This document shows positions 37,866 through 46,594 of a DNA stretch of 64,000 bases, one piece after another (position 1 is the stretch's first letter; every line of letters begins with the position of its first letter). This stretch comes from Deinobacterium chartae (GTDB taxonomy: Bacteria > Deinococcota > Deinococci > Deinococcales > Deinococcaceae). The stretch spans positions 186,001 through 250,000 of the forward strand of contig NZ_JACHHG010000006.1 in the NCBI RefSeq assembly GCF_014202645.1, written 5' to 3'. The position numbers and the translations under genes are program-made. The notes beneath the pieces are model-generated. The model saw only the letters and a list, made by a program, of their open reading frames with translations. It had not been told where the DNA came from and did no database searches.

Positions 37866-38710
37866 GCCACGCCGAGGGGCACGTGCCGTGCCAGGAAGTC
37901 GCGGACCACATCGAGGAAGCGCTCGGTTTCCTCGAGCTGCGGCGAGTGACCGCTGTTTTCGAACACGACCAGCTCGGCATTGGGAATGCCGCGCGCGATC
38001 TCCTCGGAGGCCTCGAGCGGCGTGATCCAGTCGTGGCGTCCCACCGTGACCAGCACGGGAAGCTGAATCTCGTGCAGCCGTCCGGTGAGGTCGTAGTCGG
38101 GCTGGTTGCGCGAAAAAGCCCAGTTGTGGGTCTCGTGCCGGAAAGGAATGCGCGCCAGGCGCCGCGCCCCCTCCTCGGGGTCGTAGTTGACGTTGTACAG
38201 CGGCTGGATCATGGCGTAGCTCTGGCGGAAGTCCTCGTCGTCGCGCAGCCTCCCGGCGAACAGGCGGTCGAGGGTTTCCTCGTCCATGGGCAGGCCGCTC
38301 GCCAGGGCCCGCTGCTTGGAAGTTCCCTCGAAACGGTTGCTGGCGGCGGTGTCGCGCAAGATCACCGCGTGCAGGTTCTCCGGGTGGGCCAGGGCGTACT
38401 CGAGGGCGATGAAGCCGCCGTACGAGCCGCCCAGCACCACGATCTTGCCGAGGTTCAGCCGCAGCCGCAGCGCTTCGAGGTCCGCCACGAACTGCGCGTG
38501 CGAGTACGGCTCGGCCCCCTCGGACTCGCCGCTGCCGCGCTGGTCGTAGCTGACGAGTTGGTAGCGATCGGTCAGCGGCTGAAAGGTGGCCCAGTCGCCC
38601 CAGCGTCCGGACATGCCAGGGCCGCCGTGCAGGGTCACGATGGCCGTGCCCGCGCCGCCCACGTCCACAGCGAGCCGGATGCCGTTGATCTCGAGGAACC
38701 GGGTGCTCAC
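37862..38710 (-). CDS. Alpha/beta hydrolase, proline iminopeptidase-like
   Basis: A 282-residue alpha/beta-fold hydrolase of the S33 type, whose members release N-terminal proline or hydrolyse small amides. Motifs: TIVTLHGGPGMSGRWGDWA (oxyanion HGGP), LVSYDQRGSGESEG, the nucleophile elbow VVLGGSYGGFIALEYAL (Ser about residue 105), VTVGRHDWITPLEASEE (acid) and FENSGHSPQLEETERFL (His). It starts with GTG overlapping the M19 dipeptidase stop (GTGA); the frame is open further upstream but that part overlaps the dipeptidase gene. Its neighbours suggest action on peptides imported by the operon's transporter. Confidence 0.9.
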   Translation of the reverse strand: MSTRFLEINGIRLAVDVGGAGTAIVTLHGGPGMSGRWGDWATFQPLTDRYQLVSYDQRGSGESEGAEPYSHAQFVADLEALRLRLNLGKIVVLGGSYGGFIALEYALAHPENLHAVILRDTAASNRFEGTSKQRALASGLPMDEETLDRLFAGRLRDDEDFRQSYAMIQPLYNVNYDPEEGARRLARIPFRHETHNWAFSRNQPDYDLTGRLHEIQLPVLVTVGRHDWITPLEASEEIARGIPNAELVVFENSGHSPQLEETERFLDVVRDFLARHVPLGVA

Positions 38711-39939
38711 TTGTACCAGACCTCCTTCAGCACGCGCAAGATGTTGCCGCCCACCACCTTGGCGATGTCCTCGTCCGAGTAGCCGTGCTTGACCAGCCAG
38801 CGCACGATGTTCGGGAACGCCTCGGCGGGGTTTTCGATGCCGTCCACGTACTCCACTTCCTCGTAAGCGAGCTGGCCCCTCGAGGCCCCGATCGAGAGCG
38901 CGTTGGCAAAGACGTGGTGCAGGCCCACGTGGTCGCCGAACAGCACGTCGGGACCGAAGGCGACGTGCTCGATGCCCACCAGGTTCGCGCAGTACTCGAA
39001 GTGCTCCATGAACGAGTCGAGGTTGTGGCGCGGGTGCTTCTGGGTAAGGGTGGTGTGCGGCGCGGCCTCGATGCCGATTACGCCGCCCTTTTCGGCGCAG
39101 GCCTTGATCACGTCGTCGGGCTTGAGGCGGTTGGAGTTCCACAGCGCGCGCGCTCCGGCGTGGGTGATGAACACCGGCTTCTCGCTCACCTCGATGGTGT
39201 CCAGCGAGGTGCGGTCACCCGAGTGCGACACGTCGATGGCGATGCCGAGCTTGTTCATGCGCCGCACCGCCTGACGGCCAAAGATGGTCAGGCCGCCGTC
39301 GTTGGGCTCCTTGAGGCCGCCGCCGAGCTGGTTGCCCTCGCTGTAGGCGATGCCCAGGCAGCGCACGCCCAGTCCGTACAGGATGTCGAGGCGGTCGAGT
39401 TCGTTCTCGATCATCGCCGCGCCCTCGATGCTGACCACAAAGGCGATCTGACCGTTTTGCTTGGCGCTCAGGATGTCCTCGGTGGTCAGGGCCAGCTTCA
39501 CCATGTCCTGGTGCGCGATGTCCGAGAGGCGCATGCCCAGGTCGTAGATGATGTCGTCCCACTTCCAGCCGCCCCTTGAGGTGATCATGGCAGTGCCGTT
39601 CATCAGGTTGTCGAACACCGCGTCGAGTCCGGAGACACTCAGGCCCTCGTAGCCGGTGAAGTCACGGCCGTGGCGGCGGAACTCGAAGATGTCCTCGAGG
39701 TTTTCCGGACACACGAAGCAGTGGTCGTGCAGCGAGATGATCGGGTGCTGCTCGAAGATGCGGCGCACGCGCGCCTCCTGCTCGGGCGTCACCTCGGGAC
39801 GGCGGCTGGGCACACGGTTGAGTTCGGGTGACAGCGGGAAAACCTTGTAGTCCACCCCGGCCTCGAGGTACTGAAAGGACTTGTAGCCGGTGTAGTTCTT
39901 GCGCTGCAACGGAGCGTCTTTGAGGTCAGTGTGCGACAT
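38707..39939 (-). CDS. Membrane dipeptidase family (M19) peptidase
   Basis: A 410-residue zinc-dependent dipeptidase of the renal dipeptidase family. Visible metal-site segments are PIISLHDHCFVCPENLE, VVSIEGAAMIENELDRLDIL, LGIAIDVSHSGDRTSLDTIE and KPVFITHAGARALWNSNR, with GGVIGIEAAPH afterwards. It has no signal peptide, so the bacterial enzyme probably works in the cytoplasm on imported dipeptides; some relatives act on dipeptides with C-terminal D-residues. It overlaps the BPL_N gene upstream by 14 bases and the hydrolase gene downstream by four. Confidence 0.92.
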   Translation of the reverse strand: MSHTDLKDAPLQRKNYTGYKSFQYLEAGVDYKVFPLSPELNRVPSRRPEVTPEQEARVRRIFEQHPIISLHDHCFVCPENLEDIFEFRRHGRDFTGYEGLSVSGLDAVFDNLMNGTAMITSRGGWKWDDIIYDLGMRLSDIAHQDMVKLALTTEDILSAKQNGQIAFVVSIEGAAMIENELDRLDILYGLGVRCLGIAYSEGNQLGGGLKEPNDGGLTIFGRQAVRRMNKLGIAIDVSHSGDRTSLDTIEVSEKPVFITHAGARALWNSNRLKPDDVIKACAEKGGVIGIEAAPHTTLTQKHPRHNLDSFMEHFEYCANLVGIEHVAFGPDVLFGDHVGLHHVFANALSIGASRGQLAYEEVEYVDGIENPAEAFPNIVRWLVKHGYSDEDIAKVVGGNILRVLKEVWYK

Positions 39940-41341
39940 GCGGAGGGGTCCTTTCGGGAGCGGTGAGAGAGAACGGGAGGGTGATTCGCACGCCGGCCAG
40001 TTCGGACAGCGTGAGGGCGGCTAGAGCGAGCGAGGCGGCCACGCCGGCAGCACTCAGGTAGGAACTGGCGAGCAGGTGGTAGGGATGGCGGTCCCACAGG
40101 TCGTACGGCGAGGCCGGAACCTGCGGCGGGGTGTTCAGGGCGCGCTCGCCCGCGTCGATCAGCCGGTACAGCCGGGCGCACAGCTGTTTTAGGCCCTCAA
40201 AGCCGTAGTCCTGATCGGGCGCCGGGGCACGGTCGATCCAGTGGCCGAAGCGCGCGAGCGCGTCCGGTTCGGCGGACAGTTCGCGCACGCCACGGGCCGT
40301 ATTCCGGGTCACTTCGGCCGCGCGGATGAGCGCTTCGCGCCACAGTTCGTCCGGGTCGCGTCCCCAAAAGGCCGGAGCGTACTCGCGAGTCAGCCACGGC
40401 GACCACAGCGGGGCCAGCCGGGCCAGGCGCGCCGCGGCCCGCTCGAGGCTGGCGGCGAGGTCGGTCAGGACCTGAGCGGACACCGGCTTCTCCCCGGTGG
40501 GTGGGCGGGCAGCAGGCGCAGAGCGCCGGGACGCCTGGAAAACCAAGGCGTTGGCCAGCAGACGCACCGGCTCGCCCCAGCCCAGCTGCAACGCGTCGAA
40601 GCCGAACTCGGGATGCGAGCCGAACAGCACGACCTGCCCCCGCTCCAGCGGCGCCGCGACCGCCAGGCAGCTTTGCGCCCGGGCAAGGGCCTCCAGCACC
40701 GACACTGCGGCCTGCGGATTCAGGCTGTCTTCCCAGGCGGTGAAGTGATCGCTCGGCCCGACAAGCCGCACGACGCCTGCGGCGTGTTCGGGCGGCAGGA
40801 AGCAGGGCCCGTTGTAGTGCACCACCTCGAACTGCGGCCTCAGGCCGCGCGCCAGCCAGTGATCCGGCGCGGCCAGCTCGGCGCGCAGCACCCCGACCCC
40901 GGGCGAGTCCAGGCCGCCCAGCCCTGCGTCAGCGGCGTTGGCGATCCGTACGTCGGCCAGCGCCAGTTCGCGCGCCGCCGGGTTGGCCCTCAAGAAGCGC
41001 TCGGGTACGCGGGCGGGCGAGTACGCTCCGGCGCAAGTACCGATGTACATGCCGCCCCCCGCCACCCACTCGCGGATGGCGCGCGCGCCGCTCTCCCCCA
41101 GCGGCCCGAGCTGGCCGCTCATGGCGTTTAGGCCGCCGCCCGGAACGATCAGCACGTCGAATTCCTCGAGCCCCCCCGCGCGGATGTCCTGGGCCGCGAG
41201 CGGTTCGGGCACGCCGCCCCACAGGGCGATCAGCGCGGCGTGGTGGTACGGGGCTCCGGCGGTGGCGTAAAAGCCTACCCGCAGCGCCTCGAGGGCCGGT
41301 CGGACCTCGGCTGCGAGCGCATCCCACGCCCCGGGGTTCAT
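39926..41341 (-). CDS. BPL_N (glutamine amidotransferase-like) domain protein
   Basis: A 471-residue protein. The N-terminal 250 residues match the BPL_N / class I glutamine-amidotransferase-like fold: LRVGFYATAGAPYHHAALIALWGG, DVLIVPGGGLNAMSGQLG, GGGMYIGTCAGAYSPARVPE (candidate nucleophile Cys), VVHYNGPCFLPPE and VVLFGSHPEFGFDALQLG. The remaining 220 residues are helical and unassigned, ending with a hydrophobic stretch. Its place between the ABC importer and the dipeptidase, overlapping both neighbours, suggests a role in processing the imported peptide-like substrate. The reaction is unknown. Confidence 0.8.
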   Translation of the reverse strand: MNPGAWDALAAEVRPALEALRVGFYATAGAPYHHAALIALWGGVPEPLAAQDIRAGGLEEFDVLIVPGGGLNAMSGQLGPLGESGARAIREWVAGGGMYIGTCAGAYSPARVPERFLRANPAARELALADVRIANAADAGLGGLDSPGVGVLRAELAAPDHWLARGLRPQFEVVHYNGPCFLPPEHAAGVVRLVGPSDHFTAWEDSLNPQAAVSVLEALARAQSCLAVAAPLERGQVVLFGSHPEFGFDALQLGWGEPVRLLANALVFQASRRSAPAARPPTGEKPVSAQVLTDLAASLERAAARLARLAPLWSPWLTREYAPAFWGRDPDELWREALIRAAEVTRNTARGVRELSAEPDALARFGHWIDRAPAPDQDYGFEGLKQLCARLYRLIDAGERALNTPPQVPASPYDLWDRHPYHLLASSYLSAAGVAASLALAALTLSELAGVRITLPFSLTAPERTPPHVAH

Positions 41342-42213
41342 TTGCCCCTCGGGTCACTCAGGTCGCGCAGGACGTTCCCGAGCAGGTTGAACGACAGCAC
41401 GGCCAGGGCGATGGTCACTCCGGGGTAAACGGCCAGCATCGGCTTGATCCAGAAGTAGGTCTGGGCGTTTTGCAGCATGTTGCCCCACGAGGCCATGGGC
41501 GGCTGGATGCCCAGGCCCAGGTAACTCAGACCCGTCTCGGTCAGGATGGACCACGCGATACCCAGCGTGACCAGCACGGCGGTCGAAGGCAGGGTCTGCG
41601 GAAAGATGTGCCGCCAGATGATGCGCTGACTCGAGGCACCCAGGGCGCGTTCGGCCTCCACGAAGTCGAAGTTGCGGAACTTGACCACCTCGGCGTACAC
41701 CACACGGGCGACCTGCGGCCAGAAGCCCAGCCCGACCATCAAGATCACCACCGGCGGGCTGTTGCCCAGCACGGCCAGCGCCGCCAGGATCAGGAAGAAG
41801 GTGGGGATGGCCATAAAGGCGTCCACGATGCGCATCAGCACCGTCTCGACCCAGCCGCGGTAGTATCCGGCCAGCGCGCCCACGGCCGAGCCGACCACCA
41901 GGGCCACCAGCATGGCCACGATCGAGACCAGCAAGGTGATGCGTCCGCCGTACATCAGCCGGGCCAGCACGTCGCGCCCGAGTTCGTCGGTGCCCAGCCA
42001 GTGCGCGGCCGAGGGGTTGGCGGTGGTGTTCAGCGGGTTGGTCTCGGTGGGCGAGGCGGTGTAGAAAAACGGTCCCAGGAAGGCAAAGGCGTACAGCAGT
42101 GCCAGCAAGATCAGCGCGGTCAGGCTGACCGGGTGCGCGAGCAGCTTGCCCGGCAGGCCCTTGCGGGCGCGGCGCCTGCCCTGGGTTTCGGGCAACTTGG
42201 CAGCCTCAATCAT
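41338..42213 (-). CDS. Peptide ABC transporter permease (DppC type)
   Basis: A 291-residue inner-membrane permease of the oligopeptide/nickel family. Six transmembrane helices are visible, starting LTALILLALLYAFAFLGPFFYT. The family segment HWLGTDELGRDVLARLMYGGRITL precedes the core, and the EAA loop reads EVVKFRNFDFVEAERALGASSQRIIWRHIFPQ. Its ATG overlaps the DppB-type gene by eight bases, and the BPL_N gene overlaps its stop. With the preceding permease and binding protein it forms an importer; no ATPase gene is in the operon, so ATPases must come from elsewhere. Confidence 0.93.
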   Translation of the reverse strand: MIEAAKLPETQGRRRARKGLPGKLLAHPVSLTALILLALLYAFAFLGPFFYTASPTETNPLNTTANPSAAHWLGTDELGRDVLARLMYGGRITLLVSIVAMLVALVVGSAVGALAGYYRGWVETVLMRIVDAFMAIPTFFLILAALAVLGNSPPVVILMVGLGFWPQVARVVYAEVVKFRNFDFVEAERALGASSQRIIWRHIFPQTLPSTAVLVTLGIAWSILTETGLSYLGLGIQPPMASWGNMLQNAQTYFWIKPMLAVYPGVTIALAVLSFNLLGNVLRDLSDPRGK

Positions 42214-43153
42214 GGCGAATCCTCGGGTCGATCAGGGTATAGGCGAGGTCCACGACCAGGTTGGTGATGATGACCACCGCGCCGGCCACCACGGTCACGG
42301 CCATCACCGTGGTGTAGTCGCGGCCCAGCGCGGCGTCCACGGCCATGCGGCCCATGCCCGGCCAGCCGAACACGCTCTCTACGATCACGCTGCCGCTCAG
42401 GAGTGCCGGCAGGATCAGGCCCACCATGGCCACGATCGGAACGAGCGCGTTGCGCAGCGCGTGCTTGAGGATCACGATCCGTTCGCTCAGGCCCTTGGCC
42501 CGCGCCGAGCGCAGGTAGTCGGCGCGCAGCACCTCGAGCAGCGACGAGCGGGTGAAGCGCACCAGGTTGGGCAGCATCACGAAGGCGAGCACGCTGGCGG
42601 GCAAGATGGTGTGGCGCAGCCAGCCGCTCAGGGAGAAGCCGCCGCTGGCGTCGTACATGCCCGCCGAGGGCAACACCTTGAGCGTGACCGCGAACAGCAA
42701 GATGGCCATGATGCCGGTCCAGAAGTCCGGGATGCTCATCCCCAAGGTGGTCACCCCGTTCACCGCGTGGTCAAGCGGCGAGTTCTTGCGCAGCGCGGTG
42801 AGGATGCCCAGCGGGATGCCGACCACCACCGACAGCACCAGTGCGGCCAGCGCGAGCTGCGCGGTGTTGCCCAGGCGTTCGAGCAGTTTGGGTCCCACCG
42901 GCTCACCGCCGTTCATGGAGGTACCAAAATCGCCGCGCAGCACCCCGCCGCCCCACTCGAGGTAGCGCACGGCCAGCGGGCGGTCGAGGCCGAGCTGCTT
43001 GATCAGGACTTCACGCTGTTCGGCGGTGGTGTCCAGCCGCACCGCCGAGGACGGTCCGCCGGGTGCGAGGTTGATCAGGGAAAAGGTGATCAGGGAGATC
43101 AGAACCAGAACCACCGCGCCCTGACCGAGCCGCTGGCCGAAAAAACTGAGCAT
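42206..43153 (-). CDS. Peptide ABC transporter permease (DppB type)
   Basis: A 315-residue permease. The first helix is GQGAVVLVLISLITFSLINLAPGGP; family blocks are RPLAVRYLEWGGGVLRGDFGTSMNGGEPV and the EAA loop LEVLRADYLRSARAKGLSERIVILKHALRNALVP. Late segments are VIVESVFGWPGMGRMAVDAALGRDYT. It lies downstream of the binding protein gene across a GC hairpin that may reduce permease expression, and overlaps the DppC-type gene. Confidence 0.94.
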   Translation of the reverse strand: MLSFFGQRLGQGAVVLVLISLITFSLINLAPGGPSSAVRLDTTAEQREVLIKQLGLDRPLAVRYLEWGGGVLRGDFGTSMNGGEPVGPKLLERLGNTAQLALAALVLSVVVGIPLGILTALRKNSPLDHAVNGVTTLGMSIPDFWTGIMAILLFAVTLKVLPSAGMYDASGGFSLSGWLRHTILPASVLAFVMLPNLVRFTRSSLLEVLRADYLRSARAKGLSERIVILKHALRNALVPIVAMVGLILPALLSGSVIVESVFGWPGMGRMAVDAALGRDYTTVMAVTVVAGAVVIITNLVVDLAYTLIDPRIRHD

Positions 43154-43178
43154 GCTGCCGCTCCTTGTGTCGGGTGGC

Positions 43179-43203
43179 GGGCGGGAGGCGCTGCCTCCCG
43201 CCC
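43179..43203 (-). terminator. Hairpin between binding-protein and permease genes (attenuator)
   Basis: An 11-bp perfect GC stem with a 3-nt loop lies in the 57-bp gap between the DppA-type stop and the DppB-type start. Such hairpins commonly stabilise the binding-protein message or reduce readthrough. Confidence 0.6.
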
Positions 43204-43210
43204 CCTAGTC

Positions 43211-44791
43211 TCACTTCCGGGTCACGTACCACTCGTGGGCGTACTGGAAGTCCGCCGCCTGGGTCACGCCGCGCATGCCCTGCAGGCGCTTGTTCTTGAC
43301 GATGATCATCTGCGGGTACCACAGGTACAGGTAGGGCAGCTCCTTGGCCATCAGTTCCTGCGCCTCGGTGTAGACCTTCTTGCGGGCCGAGGTGCTGGTC
43401 GCGCGGCGGCCCTCCTCGAGCAGCCGATCGAGTGCCGGGTTCTTGTACCCGGGGATGTTGTAGCCGGTTCCGGCGCTGCTCGAGGCGTAGTACGGGAGCA
43501 CGTCCGGGTCGGCCGGGGTGGACCACCAGTTGACGGTCCCCTGGTAGTCGCGCTTGACCACGACCTGCTGAATGTACGAGTTCCAGTCCATGGTCTTGAG
43601 CTCGGCCTTGACGCCGATGTTCTTCCAGTACTGCTGGATCAGGAGGGTGATGGGAAGCAGCTGCTGGTACTGGGCGGTGGGCATCTCGATCACAAAGGGT
43701 TTGCCGTCTTTTTGCAGCACGCCGTCCGGGCCGGGTTTCCAGCCCGCTTCGGCCAGCAGCTTCTTGGCGCGCGCCGGATCGAAGGGGTACTGGCTGACTT
43801 TGTTGGTGTAGAAGTTCTTCTGGATCGGCGCGATCGGGCCGGTGGCGGGCTGGGCGTAGCCGCGCAGCACGCTCTTGATCATGGCGGGGCGGTCCAGGGC
43901 GTACAGCAGCGCCTGACGCACCTTCACGTCGCGGAACCGCGGGTCTTCCTGGTTCAGCGAGATCCAGTAGTACAGGTTCTGGGTCTGCAGGTCGACCACC
44001 AGGTTGGGGTTGCTCTTGAGGCGGTCTAAGGTCTCGGGGTTGGCGACCGAGATCAGGTCCACGTCGCCGGAGAGCAGCTGGGCCAGCTGGGCGTTCGAGT
44101 CGGGGATGATCTTGAACTCGATCTCCTTCAGTTTGGGCTTGCCGCCCCAGTAGGCGTCGTTGCGCTCGAGGCGCACCGAGGCCCCCGAGGAGACGCGCAC
44201 GACCTTGAACGGTCCGGTGCCCACCGGGTTTTGCTTGTTGAACTCCACGAACTTCCAGGGGTCCTTGACGCCTTCGAACTTGTGCTTGGGCAAGATGCCC
44301 GAGTAGTAGCCCAAGTAGGTGGGCAGCGAGGCCCAGGGCTTCTTGAGCACGAATTCGACCGTGTAGGGGTTGACGACGTTGACCTTCTCGACCGAGTTGC
44401 GCCACTCGCTGCTCTGGTTGGCACCGAGTTCCTTGTTCAGCACGATGTCGTTGAAGGTGAAGGCCACGTCCTGCGCGGTGAAGGGTTTGCCGTCGTGCCA
44501 CTTCACGCCGCGGCGCAGGTTGAAAGTCCACTTCATGCCGTCGTTCGAGGCTTTCCAGGAGGTCGCCAGATCCGGGCTGGGGCGCAGGTTCTTGTCCCAG
44601 CGGGTCAGGCCCGGAAACAGCAGTTCGTTGAGCAGGTTCGACTCCACGAAGGAGTTGGGGCTCCAGGGATTGAAGGTCGGCTCGGCGGTGGTCACGAAGG
44701 TGGCCTTGCCGTTGGGATCGATGTCGGACTGGGCAGCGGCCATCGGCAGCAGCAGGGCGGTTAAGGCGGCGAGTTTCAGGGGGGTTTTCAT
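43211..44791 (-). CDS. Peptide ABC transporter substrate-binding protein (DppA type)
   Basis: A 526-residue SBP_bac_5 family periplasmic binding protein. The signal peptide MKTPLKLAALTALLLPMAAA precedes QSDIDPNGKATFVTTAEPTF; there is no lipobox cysteine. Family segments include SFVESNLLNELLFPGLTRWDKNL, LRRGVKWHDGKPFTAQDVAFTF, GTGPFKVVRVSSGASVRLERNDAYWGGKP, DVKVRQALLYALDRPAMIKSVLRGYAQPATGP and FDPARAKKLLAEAGWKPG, read as successive blocks. It begins ten bases after the IclR gene. Similar proteins bind di- or oligopeptides. Confidence 0.94.
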   Translation of the reverse strand: MKTPLKLAALTALLLPMAAAQSDIDPNGKATFVTTAEPTFNPWSPNSFVESNLLNELLFPGLTRWDKNLRPSPDLATSWKASNDGMKWTFNLRRGVKWHDGKPFTAQDVAFTFNDIVLNKELGANQSSEWRNSVEKVNVVNPYTVEFVLKKPWASLPTYLGYYSGILPKHKFEGVKDPWKFVEFNKQNPVGTGPFKVVRVSSGASVRLERNDAYWGGKPKLKEIEFKIIPDSNAQLAQLLSGDVDLISVANPETLDRLKSNPNLVVDLQTQNLYYWISLNQEDPRFRDVKVRQALLYALDRPAMIKSVLRGYAQPATGPIAPIQKNFYTNKVSQYPFDPARAKKLLAEAGWKPGPDGVLQKDGKPFVIEMPTAQYQQLLPITLLIQQYWKNIGVKAELKTMDWNSYIQQVVVKRDYQGTVNWWSTPADPDVLPYYASSSAGTGYNIPGYKNPALDRLLEEGRRATSTSARKKVYTEAQELMAKELPYLYLWYPQMIIVKNKRLQGMRGVTQAADFQYAHEWYVTRK

Positions 44792-44800
44792 GGGTTCACC

Positions 44801-45601
44801 TCAGGAGAGGGGCGAGGCCAGGTAACCGAGCTGCCTGGAGATCAGGCGGGCGACCTGGAGGAGCACGGGCACGAATTCCTGTTCCAGCCGGGTCAGGGAG
44901 ACCCGGAACGACGGTCCGCCGACACTGATGGCACCGACCACCTTCCCTTCCGCGTTGAAAATCGGGGCACCTGCGCCCCGGGCCTCGAGGTCGTAGTCCT
45001 GATCACTGATGGAGTAGCCGCGCGCACGGGTTCGTTCGATTTCGGCCTCGAGTTCCGCGCGGGTGCCGAGGGTATGGGGGGTGTAGCGGGGCAGCTCGGG
45101 AAGCTGCTCGAGGACCTGCTCGCGCAGCTCCGGCTCCAGAAAGGCCAGCGCGGCTTTGGGGCAAGCTCCGGCGTGCAGCGGCACCCGGCTGCCCAGCACC
45201 GAGGCGAGCCGCACGGCGCGCGGGCTGTCGCGGTGGTCCACACAGACCATCTGCGTTCCGCTGAGCACGAACAGGTTGACGCTCTCCTCGGTGGCCTGCA
45301 GCACCTCGTCCAGAAACGGCGGGGCTACGGCGGCCAGCGAGGGCTGGTGTTCGGCGGCGACTGCCAGTTTGCCGACCAGGGGAGTCAGCACAAAGCGGTC
45401 GTCTTCGTCGAGACGCACGAAACCGGTGTGCTGCAGCGTGCGCAGACAGCGGAAAGCCTGGTTGCGGTCGATGCGGAGCAGCGCGGCGATTTCGGAGGGA
45501 GTGAAACGGTGCGGCGGCTGGCCAAAGGCGATCAGCACCTCGAGGGTGTTGGCCGCGGATTGAATAAGATAACGCGCCGGGTCCTTGGCGGCCTGGGTCA
45601 T
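44801..45601 (-). CDS. IclR family transcriptional regulator
   Basis: A 266-residue regulator. The N-terminal winged helix (about residues 12-75) reads SAANTLEVLIAFGQPPHRFTPSEIAALLRIDRNQAFRCLRTLQHTGFV in pieces. The effector-binding domain follows, with LGSRVPLHAGACPKAALAF, RARGYSISDQDYDLEARGAGAPIF and VGAISVGGPSFRV. I chose the ATG with AAGGAG twelve bases upstream over the earlier in-frame ATG. It is the first gene of the peptide operon and probably controls it in response to an imported compound. An ATCAA-N5-TTGAT inverted repeat lies just upstream. Confidence 0.92.
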   Translation of the reverse strand: MTQAAKDPARYLIQSAANTLEVLIAFGQPPHRFTPSEIAALLRIDRNQAFRCLRTLQHTGFVRLDEDDRFVLTPLVGKLAVAAEHQPSLAAVAPPFLDEVLQATEESVNLFVLSGTQMVCVDHRDSPRAVRLASVLGSRVPLHAGACPKAALAFLEPELREQVLEQLPELPRYTPHTLGTRAELEAEIERTRARGYSISDQDYDLEARGAGAPIFNAEGKVVGAISVGGPSFRVSLTRLEQEFVPVLLQVARLISRQLGYLASPLS

Positions 45602-45623
45602 CCGGGTCTCCTTGTTTGACACA

Positions 45624-45638
45624 ATCAATTGGTTTGAT
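45624..45638 (-). promoter_or_regulatory. Candidate IclR operator
   Basis: A 15-bp inverted repeat (ATCAA, five bases, TTGAT on the minus strand) in the AT-rich stretch upstream of the regulator's ribosome binding site. Size and position fit an IclR-family dimer site; binding is inferred. Confidence 0.45.
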
Positions 45639-45802
45639 AAATCTTAAACCGTGCCACAATCCGCCGCAACCTCTTGCAGGCCGATTCGCACGAGGTTGTC
45701 TATATGAATGCGGCCCATTTTCAGGGCCAAAACTGCTATTGAACCGCATTCAACGGTTGGAAAGTCATTCAGTGAAAACCGCTGAACCTTGCATGTCCAT
45801 GC

Positions 45803-45829
45803 AAAACCCGGGACCACAGGGGTCCCGGG
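45803..45829 (-). terminator. Intrinsic terminator after the first small paralogue gene
   Basis: A 9-bp stem (CCCGGGACC/GGTCCCGGG) with a 5-nt loop, followed on the minus strand by TTTTGC, lies 54 bp beyond the 64-residue gene. Confidence 0.75.
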
Positions 45830-45882
45830 GCCAACCGACCCGAGCGCCGACCTTCCGGTCCGCTCACATCGTCGCAATGCGC

Positions 45883-46077
45883 TTAAAGGTGATCGTACTG
45901 CACCTCTTCGCTGCGGGCCCACAGGTGCCGGGCAGCGAGCACCTCACCCAGAGCAGGCTGCAGTTCGGGGGGAACATCGCTGGGCGAGAGCTTGGCGATG
46001 GGCTTGACCGGGACACGCCCGTCCCACATCGCCTCGAGCAGCTGTTCGATGAGGTTCAGGTAGCTCTTGGCTTCCAC
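45883..46077 (-). CDS. Small hypothetical protein, paralogue of the neighbouring gene
   Basis: A 64-residue frame starting with GTG six bases after a GATACT box (46084-46089). Its core, YLNLIEQLLEAMWDGRVP then KPIAKLSPSDVPPELQPAL, aligns without gaps with the protein encoded at 46280-46480. It is probably a helical cytoplasmic protein. The frame stays open to an ATG at 46131, but the extra residues have no counterpart in the paralogue. No known family is recognised. Confidence 0.65.
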   Translation of the reverse strand: MEAKSYLNLIEQLLEAMWDGRVPVKPIAKLSPSDVPPELQPALGEVLAARHLWARSEEVQYDHL

Positions 46078-46231
46078 GCGGTCAGTATCTCCCGGAGCCC
46101 GCAGCCGCGTTTGAGGAAGCAGTTGAACCAACCTTAACCGGAAGCGAAGCCAGACTTAAGGTTGAGCGTACAGGGCCGTTCGCAGCCCCCTCGGCCATCG
46201 GCGGCCACCCGGCCAGGCGCGGCAAAAGCCG

Positions 46232-46257
46232 AAACGTCTGCCCGTGGGCAGACGTTT
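46232..46257 (-). terminator. Intrinsic terminator after the second small paralogue gene
   Basis: AAACGTCTGCCC pairs with GGGCAGACGTTT across a very short turn; TTTT follows a few bases later on the minus strand. Confidence 0.75.
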
Positions 46258-46279
46258 GTTGCGGGTCCTCATGGGCGCC

Positions 46280-46480
46280 TCAACCGGCTGCGGACGGGCG
46301 CGAAGGCAACAGCACCTCGGGATGCTGCCGCTGATAATCGAGGACCAGCGACAGCGAGAGCTGCAGCGTCGGCGGCAGTTCCTCGGCGCGCAGGCGCGAG
46401 ATCGGACGGCAGGGAATCACGCCCTTCCACATGGCCTCGAGCAGGGTTTCAACATGACGCGCATAGGTCTGAAGGTCCAT
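46280..46480 (-). CDS. Small hypothetical protein, paralogue of the neighbouring gene
   Basis: A 66-residue frame with the core YARHVETLLEAMWKGVIPCRP then ISRLRAEELPPTLQLSLSLVL, read in two pieces, matching its neighbour at 45883-46077 (shared LLEAMW, a conserved proline and the PP-L-L pattern). A CATAAT box at 46486-46491 ends five nt before the ATG, so it too is probably leaderless. Each paralogue has its own promoter and terminator. The proline-rich tail (LLPSRPSAAG) differs from the neighbour. Unknown function. Confidence 0.7.
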   Translation of the reverse strand: MDLQTYARHVETLLEAMWKGVIPCRPISRLRAEELPPTLQLSLSLVLDYQRQHPEVLLPSRPSAAG

Positions 46481-46594
46481 GCCGCATTATGCGCCCCGCA
46501 GCAAGCTCTACCATAAGCGAGCGTTCAGAGACCGTTCAGAATTAAAGATACGCACAAGACGGGCGCGACACCGCTCCTGTCGCTCCCCATACTT

